Source of the DNA: SHZI01 sp041396045
Lineage (GTDB): Bacteria; Pseudomonadota; Gammaproteobacteria; Steroidobacterales; GCA-2729495
Assembly: GCA_041396045.1 (NCBI GenBank)
Contig: JAWKZI010000015.1
Location: 4,990-68,989 of the forward strand
Direction: 5' to 3'
DNA length: 64,000 nt
In this document: positions 8,078 through 17,432 of the stretch, piece after piece
Position numbering within the stretch: position 1 is the stretch's first letter
How the letters are laid out: every line of letters starts with the position of its first letter
Notes under the pieces: model-generated
Databases searched by the model: none
Seen by the model: only the letters and a program-made list of their open reading frames with translations
Told to the model about the DNA's origin: nothing
Position numbers and translations under genes: made by a program

Positions 8078-9295
8078 TCAACCGCCGCGTTTGGCCATCA
8101 CCCGATCAAGCAGTTCGTCGTCGACCACGGACTTGCCTTGTTCGCGGGCGATACTGAAAATCTGACTGAGTGCATTGCCACGAAACATGGCCGGGATCCG
8201 GCCCACTCGCGTGGCCGCCGCGGGACTGAATCTGATGCCTGGTTCCCTGGCATTCAAATCGGCCAGCAGTGCTGCTTCTGCTGCGTCCCCCGAGTTGTCG
8301 GCTGCCGGCTTGCCACCGGGATCCACCCCGCCATAAGCCAACTCAGGCTTGCGCAGAAACAGGGCCTCGGTAGGCACCATGTCCACATTACCGAAGTCTC
8401 TGACCGGTTCGGCAGCCGGATCCCGCGCCGGGCGCCGGTCACAGACCACCGGAATGCGGCGCATGGCACGATACGCCGGGTAGAAGTCGTCAATACCACG
8501 ATGCTGCGTGCAGCGGTTGTCCCACATAGCGACCGAATTTTTCTGCCATCGGAACCGACACTGAAACTCCGGCTGATAGCTGTGACGGAACAGAAACTGC
8601 AGGAGGTTGTCGCTCTCCGGCTTCTTCAACTCCATGATTCGTGAACTGAGCAATTCACTCGCGTAGATGCACTTCCGGCCGGTTTCCGGATGTGTGACGA
8701 CCAGCGGATGTATGACCGGCGGATTGCGCCGCATCATGTCGTCCCAGGCCTTGCCGCCCGCCTGACGAAGGATGGTCAGACCGAGATCGGTACCCACGGT
8801 GTGCTCCACAGTGAGGCCGTCCATGAACCATTGCATCGCAGGTGACAAGGCCTCCCAGGCCTTCTCCATGTCGACCCAGATGGTGTCGCCCCCCTGCTCC
8901 GGCACATCAAGTGCCCGCAACACGGAAAACTTCGACGGATAGTCACGAAAGGAATCATCAGAATGAAAACTGACGTCGCTGCCCATGCGTGCGTGCTTGT
9001 CGTACTGCTGATGGCGCAGCATCGGATAACCCTCTACCGAGGGCACTGCACCTGGTCCCTGCGGTATGCCAAAGCGGCGCACAAACGCCAGGTGACGGGC
9101 ATCGTCAAGCGTCTGGTCACGAAAGAACACCACTTTGAACTGATGCAGTACCTGCAGGATTTCCGCTATTGCAGCCTCAGGCAATTCGGTGGTCAGATCG
9201 ATGCCAGCCAGTTCAGCACCCAGTGCGCCGCTGAGCGGCTCAACCTGAAAATGGCGGTACGGCCTGGCTTCGGTTGCGTCTAAAGCGTGATGCAT
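8078..9295 (-). CDS. TauD/TfdA-family Fe(II)/2-oxoglutarate dioxygenase
   Basis: It has the family's N-terminal LGAELAGIDL, the FRDQ turn, and the metal-binding HxD in FHSDDSF. The distal His lies in CTQHRGIDDFYP and an Arg follows it (YRAMRRIPV), as needed for Fe and 2-oxoglutarate. Family members hydroxylate taurine, other sulfonates, 2,4-D or related acids. At about 405 aa it is longer than TauD (about 280), with an extra C-terminal portion after the catalytic core (IRFSPAAATRVG onward). Start ATG 9295 is chosen because homology begins just after it (YRHFQVEPLSG). Its place opposite sorAB hints at a sulfonate substrate; this is inference. Confidence 0.82.
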   Translation of the reverse strand: MHHALDATEARPYRHFQVEPLSGALGAELAGIDLTTELPEAAIAEILQVLHQFKVVFFRDQTLDDARHLAFVRRFGIPQGPGAVPSVEGYPMLRHQQYDKHARMGSDVSFHSDDSFRDYPSKFSVLRALDVPEQGGDTIWVDMEKAWEALSPAMQWFMDGLTVEHTVGTDLGLTILRQAGGKAWDDMMRRNPPVIHPLVVTHPETGRKCIYASELLSSRIMELKKPESDNLLQFLFRHSYQPEFQCRFRWQKNSVAMWDNRCTQHRGIDDFYPAYRAMRRIPVVCDRRPARDPAAEPVRDFGNVDMVPTEALFLRKPELAYGGVDPGGKPAADNSGDAAEAALLADLNAREPGIRFSPAAATRVGRIPAMFRGNALSQIFSIAREQGKSVVDDELLDRVMAKRGG

Positions 9296-9456
9296 ACTGG
9301 AATTTCCCCAAAGGGTGTGGGCCGAGTATATGGAATGGGCGTCCCTGACCGCTATCCAGAATGGCATGATCGTGCGCTAATGCGTTGACAATCCGGTAGT
9401 TACGGCCTAGCGTTCCGGCACAGTCTGACCTGCAGTCTGACGAGGAGTATCGATCC

Positions 9457-9768
9457 ATGACAACCTGTTCAGCACAACACAGCCAGCGCCCGAGGTGGCT
9501 GGGATTCGCTGCCGCTGCCCTGCTGGCCGTCTCGCCTCTGGCAGCCGCTGCCGAGAGCCATCGCGCCGACGACGCTACCTTCGGCACCATGGTTGTGGAT
9601 GCCGCCATCGCCCGCCCGCTCGGCCTCGGCGCCACTGTCGTCGGCTCTGTACTTTGGGTGGTGACGCTGCCATTCAGTGCGCTCGGCGGCAATATCGACG
9701 AAGCGACCAATGAACTCGTCAAGAAGCCGGCGCGCTACACCTTTATGCGTCCACTCGGGGAACTGTAA
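9457..9768 (+). CDS. Small exported/membrane protein of unknown function
   Basis: A 103-residue protein with a cleavable-looking signal (LGFAAAALLAVSPLAAAAES), then a second hydrophobic stretch (LGLGATVVGSVLWVVTLPFSALGGN) and a short conserved-looking tail (EPARYTF-like KKPARYTFMRPLGEL). I recall similar short proteins with this ARPLG/LPFSALGG pattern in other gammaproteobacteria, but no function. Its last 26 bp overlap the 3' end of recQ on the opposite strand. Confidence 0.7.
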   Translation: MTTCSAQHSQRPRWLGFAAAALLAVSPLAAAAESHRADDATFGTMVVDAAIARPLGLGATVVGSVLWVVTLPFSALGGNIDEATNELVKKPARYTFMRPLGEL

Positions 9769-11593
9769 CGATCAGCGCCAGGAAGCGGTCGCCGAAGGCG
9801 GCCAGCTTCCGCTCGCCGATGCCCGTGAGGTCACCCAGCTCGTTCAATGACTGGGGCCGGCGACGTACCATCTCGGCGAGCGTCACGTCGTGGAAGACCA
9901 CATAGGGCGGTACATTCTGCGCTTTTGCCAATTCCATCCGCAGCGCGCGCAGCGCCTCCCAGAGTTCAACATCTGCTGGCGCCGTGAACCGGGTACTTGT
10001 GCCTGACGACGATGCTCCGTCTTTACGAGCTGACTTGCTGCGCGACCTTGGGGCACGGACCGGCGCCACCTCGCGCCGCAACCACAATGTTTCCTCACCC
10101 CGCAACACGGCCCGGCAGGTATCTGTCAAATGCAGGCCACCATGGCCTTCGACATCGACACTCAGTAACCCACGGGCAATAAGCTGACGAAACACCCCGC
10201 GCCAGGCACGGGCATCCAGTTCAGTCCCGATTCCAAATGTCGTCAGGCGATCATGTCCGAAGCGCCGGATACGTTCGTCATCCTTACCCAGCAGAACATC
10301 TACCAGATAGGTCACACCGAAGCGTTGCCCCGTGCGATGTACGCAGGACAGCGCTTTCTGGGCAACTACCGATGCATCCCAGGTTTCTGGTGGCGTCAGA
10401 CAGGTATCACAGTTGCCGCAGGGTGCCGACAGTGATTCACCGAAGTATTGCAACAATGCCTGACGACGACAGCCCGTTAGCTCACACAGACCCAGCATCG
10501 CGTCCAGCTTGTGCCGTTCGGCACGCTTGTGAGTTTCTACCGCAGTCGATTCAGCCAGCATCTGACGGAGCAGGATCACATCCTGCAGCCCGTAACTCAT
10601 CCACGCCGTTGCCGGCAGACCATCGCGACCGGCGCGACCGGTTTCCTGATAGTAGGCCTCAACACTTTTCGGCAGGCTCAGGTGCGCAACAAAACGGACA
10701 TTCGGCTTGTCGATACCCATGCCAAACGCAATGGTGGCCACCATCACGATTCCTTCTTCATTGATGAATCGCGCCTGGTTTCCCGACCGTACTTCCGTGG
10801 AAAGGCCTGCGTGGTACGGCAAGGCTGTCACGCCCTTGTCGGTTAGCCACCGGGCCAGATCGTCTGTCTTCTGGCGAGACAGGCAATAGACGATACCGGC
10901 TTCGCCGGCATACTCGGCGCGAATAAAGCGCAACAACTGGTCTCTGGTATTGCCCTGCCCTGCCTGTATCCGATAGCGGATGTTGGGTCGGTCGAAACTG
11001 CTGATGAATATCCGGGGGTCAGTCAGCTCAAGCCGCGCAACAATTTCCTGACGGGTCCGCTCGTCGGCGGTCGCCGTCAATGCAATGCGTGGCACGCCGG
11101 GAAAGTGTTCAGCCAGCCGGGCCAGCTGCAGATATTCCGGACGGAAATCATGACCCCACTGCGAAACACAATGAGCCTCATCAATGGCAATCAGGGCCAG
11201 AGGCGAACTGTCGAGCAGATCAAGTGTGCGATCCATCAGCAGACGTTCGGGCGCAACGTAGAGCAGATCGAGCTCGCCGGCGCGGAATTGCGCTTCGATC
11301 TGTCGCCCCTCATCGGCCCGTTGACTCGAATTCAGGAAGGCCGCGCGGACACCAGCCTGCTTCAGGGCGGCTACCTGATCCTGCATCAGTGCAATAAGGG
11401 GTGAAACGACAATTCCGGTCCCCAGCCGTACCAGGGCGGGTATCTGATAGCAAAGCGACTTGCCACCACCGGTGGGCATCAACACCAATGAGTCACGACC
11501 AGCAATCAGCTCGCGCAACACTTCGTCCTGCGGAGCGCGAAAACTGTTGTAACCGAAGACAGTACGGAGAATATGAGCAGCCTGATCGGGCAT
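9743..11593 (-). CDS. recQ: ATP-dependent DNA helicase RecQ
   Basis: A 616-residue 3'-5' DNA helicase of recombinational repair. Helicase motifs are in order: Walker A MPTGGGKSLCYQ, Walker B DEAHCVSQWGHDFRPEY, ALTATA, FDRPNIRY, YCLSRQKT, FGMGIDKPNVRFV, and QETGRAGRDG. The zinc-binding region (CRRQALLQYFGE...CGNCDTC), winged helix (YLVDVLLG) and a C-terminal HRDC domain (LWEALRALRMELA) follow. Length matches E. coli RecQ. It starts 8 bp after the stop of the upstream outer-membrane protein gene, so they may be co-transcribed. Confidence 0.97.
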   Translation of the reverse strand: MPDQAAHILRTVFGYNSFRAPQDEVLRELIAGRDSLVLMPTGGGKSLCYQIPALVRLGTGIVVSPLIALMQDQVAALKQAGVRAAFLNSSQRADEGRQIEAQFRAGELDLLYVAPERLLMDRTLDLLDSSPLALIAIDEAHCVSQWGHDFRPEYLQLARLAEHFPGVPRIALTATADERTRQEIVARLELTDPRIFISSFDRPNIRYRIQAGQGNTRDQLLRFIRAEYAGEAGIVYCLSRQKTDDLARWLTDKGVTALPYHAGLSTEVRSGNQARFINEEGIVMVATIAFGMGIDKPNVRFVAHLSLPKSVEAYYQETGRAGRDGLPATAWMSYGLQDVILLRQMLAESTAVETHKRAERHKLDAMLGLCELTGCRRQALLQYFGESLSAPCGNCDTCLTPPETWDASVVAQKALSCVHRTGQRFGVTYLVDVLLGKDDERIRRFGHDRLTTFGIGTELDARAWRGVFRQLIARGLLSVDVEGHGGLHLTDTCRAVLRGEETLWLRREVAPVRAPRSRSKSARKDGASSSGTSTRFTAPADVELWEALRALRMELAKAQNVPPYVVFHDVTLAEMVRRRPQSLNELGDLTGIGERKLAAFGDRFLALIVTVPRVDA

Positions 11594-11601
11594 GCCGTGA
11601 A

Positions 11602-12654
11602 TTATCGCATGTCGTTATCCGGCACAGGTCCGAAATACATTTCAAAACCGATACCAACGCCCGGGTTGATCTTGCGCTCCTCTTCGAGCGTTTCCTTGGG
11701 CCAGGTCAAGCCGGCTCGCAATTCCATGAAAAGCCACTCGCGGTAGACATTCTGCCGGTAGCGGGCTTCAAACCCGTAGTTCTGCAGCTTCACATCAGCC
11801 TCGGTCTCGCCAACCATCAATACCGTGTAGCTGACGGCACGCCGGCGGCTGATACTTTGATAGAGGCTGACATTCGAGCTCCATTCAAAACCTTCCGTGT
11901 CTTCAGCAATGGTGGCTGTATTGTTCCAGCGCGCCAGCAAGGTCTGATTGACAAGATGGTCAAGCGTTACTTCGGTCGTGGTGCCAAATCCCCGACTGTC
12001 GCGCCAGAACGGCGTCTCGCGGAAACGCAGCATGGTGTCGGAATTGAAGACGAAGTTGTGCCGGTAGGTGGCCTTTACATAGGGATCGATCGGTGTGCGC
12101 AGCCGCACACCGATACCAAAGTCAAAACCGCGCTCCAGACCGTTCTGCTTCGAGTAGCCAAGCCCCAACAGCCAGGCCTCGTCATTAACCGAGTTGAATG
12201 TGGGCGGTAGCGGGTTCTCCGAACTGGCAGGCCGCTCCTCTACCAGTTCCTGCGCCTGTCCGCGCCCCACGACCACGCGGAAACGATTCTCCAGGTTGGG
12301 CAACGCGACCCGTGCGCGCAGCCTGAGTCGCGTATCCGCCTTGTCCCGGCGATCATAGGATTCGAACAGGCCCAGACGACCGAAGGTCTCATCTGAATCC
12401 TGCTCGAAACGTGGGTTGCCGAACAGACCGTCGAACCAGGCAGCGGTGCCGCAAACCGTGCTGTACACGCCGCGCTGCATTCGGTCGATCCATGCGTCGG
12501 TATTGGACCCCGGCTTATCGCAGGGTGTGAGAGCCACCGGCATTATCGGACTCGGGGCGGGTGGTCCGGCTGCATCGGCGAAAGCCGCTGGCGCCATCCA
12601 CAACCCTGACACCGGCAGCGCCATGATCGCTACGATGTTGCGTCCCAAGCGCAT
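11602..12654 (-). CDS. Predicted outer-membrane protein of unknown function
   Basis: About 350 residues. The start at 12654 (MRLGRNIV) gives a clean signal peptide ending AFADA; an upstream start at 12714 would add 20 residues. After an N-terminal region with two Cys (TPCDKPG, YSTVCGTAAWFDGLFG) the protein is dominated by alternating polar/hydrophobic strands (RLRLRARVALP, FDFGIGVRLRT, ATYRHNFVF, LFMELRAGLTWP) ending GIGFEMYFGP. This pattern suggests a beta-barrel. I recognise no named family. Confidence 0.7.
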   Translation of the reverse strand: MRLGRNIVAIMALPVSGLWMAPAAFADAAGPPAPSPIMPVALTPCDKPGSNTDAWIDRMQRGVYSTVCGTAAWFDGLFGNPRFEQDSDETFGRLGLFESYDRRDKADTRLRLRARVALPNLENRFRVVVGRGQAQELVEERPASSENPLPPTFNSVNDEAWLLGLGYSKQNGLERGFDFGIGVRLRTPIDPYVKATYRHNFVFNSDTMLRFRETPFWRDSRGFGTTTEVTLDHLVNQTLLARWNNTATIAEDTEGFEWSSNVSLYQSISRRRAVSYTVLMVGETEADVKLQNYGFEARYRQNVYREWLFMELRAGLTWPKETLEEERKINPGVGIGFEMYFGPVPDNDMR

Positions 12655-12747
12655 CCTGCGAACTCTGTCTCCTGGCGGTTCGGTTTGCTGAGGTCCGTCC
12701 CGCAGTTCCGGCACCAGGCCGACTCTGACATGAAACCAGCGCTGGCG

Positions 12748-14355
12748 TCAGCCAGAAACCAGCAAGGGCGCAATTTCTGCCAAATAGGCCGCTTCCTCGG
12801 ATTGACATCGATCCGTATCCCAACCCAGATCACGCCTGGCAATCCGGAGCACGGCTGGTAATGCTGCGCGGCCCAGATCCGGGCCCAGGCCGATCATGAT
12901 CCGCCTGAGCAGGATATCGCTGAGGCCCACAGCAAATTCCTCGTTAACAGCAAAGGAAAGCTCCGCAGCAATTGCCCCGCTTGATGCACAGATTACTTCG
13001 CCAAGTTCGGGGCGGCTACGCGTCATCCCGGCAACCCTCAATGCCCGACTACCGTAGACCTCATAGAGATGGACCCGACTCGCCTCGGGAACAGCGCTGT
13101 ACCCCGCAAGGCCAGTCAGAACCTGCTCGCGCGTGAGTTCACCACCAGGCAGAGGCCGATCAGCCGTCGTACAAGCACCAAGCTTTCGGCTCAGGATCCG
13201 GTGCAGACGTGGCGTCAATTCATCCACAACCTCTTCGGCAAGGTTCCGGTATGTCGTGATCTTGCCACCGATCACCGAGTAGAGGCCGCGGGCTGAACGA
13301 CCGTGGTGACGGATCATGTGGCGACGCGTGATGGCGGCAGCGCGTTTCAGTCCCTCGCGAGGCAATGGACGCAGACCGCTGTAGGCGTACAGCACGGCCT
13401 CCCGGTCCAGCCCGCATTCCGGAAACAGGTTGCGGGTTTCGTCGAGCAGGTAGCTGATTTCAGGCTCCGTCGGGTGAACTGCTCCCGGATCATCGTCGGA
13501 ACGCGTGTCGGTAGTACCAATCAGTACCAGATCGTTCCACGGCAGGATGAAAAACGGGCGACCATCCGACCGTGCCTCCACGTAGCAGGCTGTGCTGCCC
13601 AGCCCGGAGAACGGACGAACGATGATATGCGTGCCCTTGGTGGGCCCCAGAAAACGTGGCAGTGGCCGTCCGGCTGCGGCGAGAACCCTGTCCACCCAGG
13701 GCCCGGCCGCATTCACAATTGTTCGCGCCCGTCGCGTGGATCGTTCGCCGGTACGTGTGTGCACAACCTCCACCCCGGTAACCCTGTTTTGCTCCAGAAG
13801 GATCTTTTCAACCTTCGTGCAGGTTTCGATGGTGGCACCAGCAGCGGCGGCCGCGATGGCGTTCTCGACTACCAGGCGCTCGACGTAGGTCACCTGACCG
13901 TCGTAGTAGAGAGCAGCTCCTTCCAGTCCGTCGGCAGCCAGGCCGGGAGCCCGCTGCAGGGCTTCATCGCGTGACAGGCGCCGGTGTCCGGGCAATGAAC
14001 GGCCGATGGACAGCAAATCATAGACGTAGAGCCCGAAATCAATCGTTGTCATTCCTCGCCTGGCGCCGTCATACACCGGAATGAGCAAGGCAATGGGTCG
14101 CACCAGGTGTGCAGCGTTCTGCAGCAGGATCTCCCGCTCCTGCAGCGACTCGTGCACCAGTCCAAGCTCACCGAATTCCAGATAACGCAGCCCGCCGTGT
14201 ATCAACCGACTCGACCAGCGCGTTGTGCTGTTACAAAGATCACCCTGCTCTACCAGGCAGGTTCGCAATCCGCGCAATGCTGCGTCACGCGCGATGCCGG
14301 CACCGTTGATACCGCCACCGATGACAATCAGATCGAAGTCTGGGGTGTCAGCCAC
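12748..14355 (-). CDS. glpD: Aerobic glycerol-3-phosphate dehydrogenase
   Basis: An FAD-dependent inner-membrane-associated enzyme that oxidises glycerol-3-phosphate to DHAP and reduces quinone. It has the FAD motif VIGGGINGAGIARDAALRG at the N-terminus, family signatures RSSRLIHGGLRYLE-type (WSSRLIHGGLRYLEFGE), and a second conserved segment GGKITTYRNLAE. The 535-residue length is near the usual 500. It starts with GTG at 14355, whose G is the last base of the proA TAG stop (TAGTG), so translation is coupled to proA. Confidence 0.95.
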   Translation of the reverse strand: MADTPDFDLIVIGGGINGAGIARDAALRGLRTCLVEQGDLCNSTTRWSSRLIHGGLRYLEFGELGLVHESLQEREILLQNAAHLVRPIALLIPVYDGARRGMTTIDFGLYVYDLLSIGRSLPGHRRLSRDEALQRAPGLAADGLEGAALYYDGQVTYVERLVVENAIAAAAAGATIETCTKVEKILLEQNRVTGVEVVHTRTGERSTRRARTIVNAAGPWVDRVLAAAGRPLPRFLGPTKGTHIIVRPFSGLGSTACYVEARSDGRPFFILPWNDLVLIGTTDTRSDDDPGAVHPTEPEISYLLDETRNLFPECGLDREAVLYAYSGLRPLPREGLKRAAAITRRHMIRHHGRSARGLYSVIGGKITTYRNLAEEVVDELTPRLHRILSRKLGACTTADRPLPGGELTREQVLTGLAGYSAVPEASRVHLYEVYGSRALRVAGMTRSRPELGEVICASSGAIAAELSFAVNEEFAVGLSDILLRRIMIGLGPDLGRAALPAVLRIARRDLGWDTDRCQSEEAAYLAEIAPLLVSG

Positions 14356-15674
14356 TATGGGCGGGTTTGCCCGGTACCGTGCACGACGTACTTGTAGCTG
14401 GTTAACTGCTCGGCACCAACGGGACCACGGGCGTGAATGCGGCCAGTGGCAATACCGATCTCGGCACCCATGCCAAACTCGCCGCCATCGGCAAACTGCG
14501 TGGACGCGTTGTGCAACAGAATGGCGCTGTCGAGTTCGTGCAGAAACTTCTCCACAGCCGCAGCATCGTTCGCCACTATTGATTCCGTGTGAGCCGAGCC
14601 ATATTCGGCAATGTGGGCAATCGCCCCATCTACATCGTCAACCACGCGGCATGCCAGGATGGCATCCAGATACTCGGTACGCCAATCGTCATCTGTGGCG
14701 GGCTTGAGCCGTGGGTCACGCGCACAAAGTTCGGCATCGCCGCGCAGTTCGCAACCAGCCGCCAGCAGTGCATCCGCAATCACTGGCCAGTGCGAACCCA
14801 GACAGTCCCGGTCAATCAGCAGGGTCTCGGCCGCTCCGCAAATCCCGGTGCGGCGCATTTTGGCATTGAGCACAACATCACGAGCCATGCTGACATCTGC
14901 CGACTGGTGTACGTACACATGACACAGGCCTTCCAGGTGGCCGATTACCGGCACTCGTGCATCGGCCTGGACGCGGGCGATCAGATTTTTGCCACCGCGA
15001 GGAACCACAACATCAACATACTGCTGCATGTGACCCAGCAGATAACCCACCGCATCACGACTGACAGTCGGCACCATCTGGATCGCTGTGCCCGGCAGGC
15101 CGCCGGCCTCGAGCCCAACCAGCAGCGCCTCGTGAATGGCGTGACTGGAGCCATAGCTCTCCGATCCACCGCGCAAAATCACGGCATTTCCCGATTTGAG
15201 ACACAGTGCACCGGCATCGGCAGTCACGTTGGGTCGGCTCTCGTAAATAATGCCGATCACGCCAAGGGGCACCCGCACCCGCTGGATGCGCAGCCCGTTC
15301 GGCCGGATCCATTCCGCAATCACATCGCCGACCGGGTCCGCCAGGGCGGCGATGTCTTCAAGCCCCCGTGCCATCGCCTCCACCCGTTGCGGATCAAGGA
15401 GTAACCGGTCCAGCAGGGCGCCGGACAGTTCGCGGCTCTGTGCTGCAGCCATGTCACTGGCGTTGGCGGCCAGTATTTCGTCAGTCCGGGCACGAATAGC
15501 TGTCGCTGCGCCGATCAGGGCTCGGGTCTTCTGTGCTGATGTCGCCTTCGCCAGGTCGCGCGCTGCTTCGCGAGCCTGGATTCCCAGACGGGTCATTACC
15601 GCCGGCAGATCATCGGGAGCCTTGCGAGCCGCGGGGGCCAGGTTCGACGAATTACGGGGTGTTGCAGCGTTCAT
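14355..15674 (-). CDS. proA: Gamma-glutamyl phosphate reductase (glutamate-5-semialdehyde dehydrogenase)
   Basis: The second enzyme of proline synthesis: it reduces gamma-glutamyl phosphate to glutamate semialdehyde with NADPH. Visible features are an NADP-binding and substrate region (VPLGVIGIIYESRPNVT, LKSGNAVILRGGSE), the catalytic-Cys segment (RRTGICGAAETLLID), and the C-terminal FGMGAEIGIATGRIHARGPVG. It has an extra roughly 20-residue N-terminal tail compared with E. coli. It overlaps proB by 4 bp (ATGA). Confidence 0.97.
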   Translation of the reverse strand: MNAATPRNSSNLAPAARKAPDDLPAVMTRLGIQAREAARDLAKATSAQKTRALIGAATAIRARTDEILAANASDMAAAQSRELSGALLDRLLLDPQRVEAMARGLEDIAALADPVGDVIAEWIRPNGLRIQRVRVPLGVIGIIYESRPNVTADAGALCLKSGNAVILRGGSESYGSSHAIHEALLVGLEAGGLPGTAIQMVPTVSRDAVGYLLGHMQQYVDVVVPRGGKNLIARVQADARVPVIGHLEGLCHVYVHQSADVSMARDVVLNAKMRRTGICGAAETLLIDRDCLGSHWPVIADALLAAGCELRGDAELCARDPRLKPATDDDWRTEYLDAILACRVVDDVDGAIAHIAEYGSAHTESIVANDAAAVEKFLHELDSAILLHNASTQFADGGEFGMGAEIGIATGRIHARGPVGAEQLTSYKYVVHGTGQTRP

Positions 15675-16798
15675 GAAGAGTTGTCCAACAGGGCCAGGTT
15701 ATCGCGGTGAATCAGCTCGTCCCGGCCACTGTACCCGAGTAGTGCCGGCAGCTCCTCACTGTGTCGCCCGGAAATTCGCCGCGCCTCATCACTGGAGTAC
15801 GCAACCAGTCCCCGTCCGAGATCGCGCCCGGCGCGATTGTGAATCGTCACGACGTCGCCAGGCTGGAAGGTGCCGATGACTTCCAGAATACCAACCGGCA
15901 ACAGGCTGCTGCCACCGCGCAGAGCCTGTTCAGCGCCTTCGTCCACCCGAATTGTGCCTCGAGGCACCAGAGTGCCGGCAATCCATTGTTTGCGTGCTTG
16001 CCGCGGTGTGTGGCCTGGCAGAAACCACGTGCAGTTCGCCCCGTCCTCGATAGCCTGAAGTGGCGAGAGACGTTTGCCGCTGGCGATCACGGTGGCACAG
16101 CCCGCGCCCATGCAGATTCTTGCAGCCATCAACTTGGTCACCATGCCGCCGGAACCGAACTCCGTGGCGACGGGCCCGGCCAGTGCCACGATGGCGGGTG
16201 TCAGCTCGCGCACCTCGGGAATCAGGCGGGCATCAGGATTACGGGTTGGATCGGCGTCGTAGAGACCATCAACATCGGACAGCAATACCAGCACGTCGGC
16301 GCTGGTCATTTCAGCCACGCGCGCACCAAGACGGTCATTGTCGCCATAGCGGATCTCCTGCGTGGCAACCGTGTCGTTTTCATTGATCACCGGAATGACG
16401 CCCAGACGCAACAATGTCTCCAGGGTATTGCGGGCATTCAGGTAGCGGCGGCGATTCTCGGTGTCCTCCGGCGTGAGGAGCACCTGCGCACTGCGTATGC
16501 CCTGTGCATCCAGCAAGCCTTGCCAGGCATGGGCCAGCAGAATCTGGCCAGCGGCCGCGGCCGCCTGCGCATCCTCCAGCCGACGCTCGTGTCGCGACAG
16601 CCCCAGATACGGGCGCCCCAGCGCGATCGCTCCTGATGAAACCACCAGGACCTGTTGGCCACGCTGGCGCAGTCGAGCCAATTCGTCGGCTATGGACTCC
16701 AGCCAGAGCCGATTGAGCTTGCCGGTCCCGGCATCAACCAGTAGCGACGAACCGATTTTCAGGACCAGCCGGGTAGCAGACTGGATGGACGCAGCCAT
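15671..16798 (-). CDS. proB: Glutamate 5-kinase
   Basis: The first committed enzyme of proline synthesis; it phosphorylates glutamate and is the usual point of feedback by proline. An amino-acid kinase domain (LVLKIGSSLL, VSSGAIALG, NENDTV, SDVDGLYDADP, GSGGMVTKLMAA) is followed by a C-terminal PUA domain (VDEGAEQALRGGSSLLPVGI). The 375-residue length matches the long, PUA-bearing form. It lies 9 bp after ilvH and overlaps proA. Confidence 0.97.
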   Translation of the reverse strand: MAASIQSATRLVLKIGSSLLVDAGTGKLNRLWLESIADELARLRQRGQQVLVVSSGAIALGRPYLGLSRHERRLEDAQAAAAAGQILLAHAWQGLLDAQGIRSAQVLLTPEDTENRRRYLNARNTLETLLRLGVIPVINENDTVATQEIRYGDNDRLGARVAEMTSADVLVLLSDVDGLYDADPTRNPDARLIPEVRELTPAIVALAGPVATEFGSGGMVTKLMAARICMGAGCATVIASGKRLSPLQAIEDGANCTWFLPGHTPRQARKQWIAGTLVPRGTIRVDEGAEQALRGGSSLLPVGILEVIGTFQPGDVVTIHNRAGRDLGRGLVAYSSDEARRISGRHSEELPALLGYSGRDELIHRDNLALLDNSS

Positions 16799-16807
16799 GG
16801 CGTCCGC

Positions 16808-17308
16808 TCAGACTGCAGTAGCGGGCGCAGGCGCGCCGCGAGTTATGGCCAGGGGACCGCTACGGACCACGCGCAGGATTTCGGCGATACCCGCTGCCCG
16901 GTTGATGAACTGATCGATACGGTTGGCCGCCCCGGTGAGCTCAATGGTGAAATGGGCTTCGGCATCGTCCAGAACACGGGCGCCTTCCTGGCGAACCAGT
17001 TCGCGAATGCGTTCGCGACCTTCATCATCCAGGCGAAGTTTGAGCAGCAACAGTTCGCGCTCGATATGGTCGCCCAGGGTCATGTCGACGGTCGAGACCA
17101 CATCAACCAGTTTCAGAAGCTGCTTGTTGATCTGCCCGATTACGTGCTCTGAGCCAATCGTAACCAGCGTCAGCCGCGAAACCTGGACGTCGTCCGTCGG
17201 TGCCACGTTCAGCGACTCGATGTTGTAACCACGGCTGGAAAACATCGCGGACACCCGGGCCAGTGCCCCGGCTTCGTTCTGCAGCAAGATTGAAATGATG
17301 TGACGCAT
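16808..17308 (-). CDS. ilvH: Acetolactate synthase small (regulatory) subunit
   Basis: A 166-residue regulatory subunit for valine feedback on acetolactate synthase. It begins MRHIISILLQNEAGALARV, an ACT domain, followed by SRGYNIESLNVAPT and a C-terminal domain with GDHIERELLLLKL. Start ATG 17308 is the family start; an open frame continues upstream to 17545 but it reads antisense to ilvB. Unusually the catalytic subunit ilvB is divergent rather than upstream in the same operon, and ilvH heads a proB-proA-glpD run. Confidence 0.95.
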   Translation of the reverse strand: MRHIISILLQNEAGALARVSAMFSSRGYNIESLNVAPTDDVQVSRLTLVTIGSEHVIGQINKQLLKLVDVVSTVDMTLGDHIERELLLLKLRLDDEGRERIRELVRQEGARVLDDAEAHFTIELTGAANRIDQFINRAAGIAEILRVVRSGPLAITRGAPAPATAV

Positions 17309-17432
17309 GCTCGTCGGTATTTCTGGCTTGAAGGGTGGCTGGAATGACCGCAAATACTCGCCGAGTTCCGCATCTATTGCAATGCGGGAGTACATCGCGG
17401 AAACTCGGATGATCCCCTTGTGATCTGCAAAC

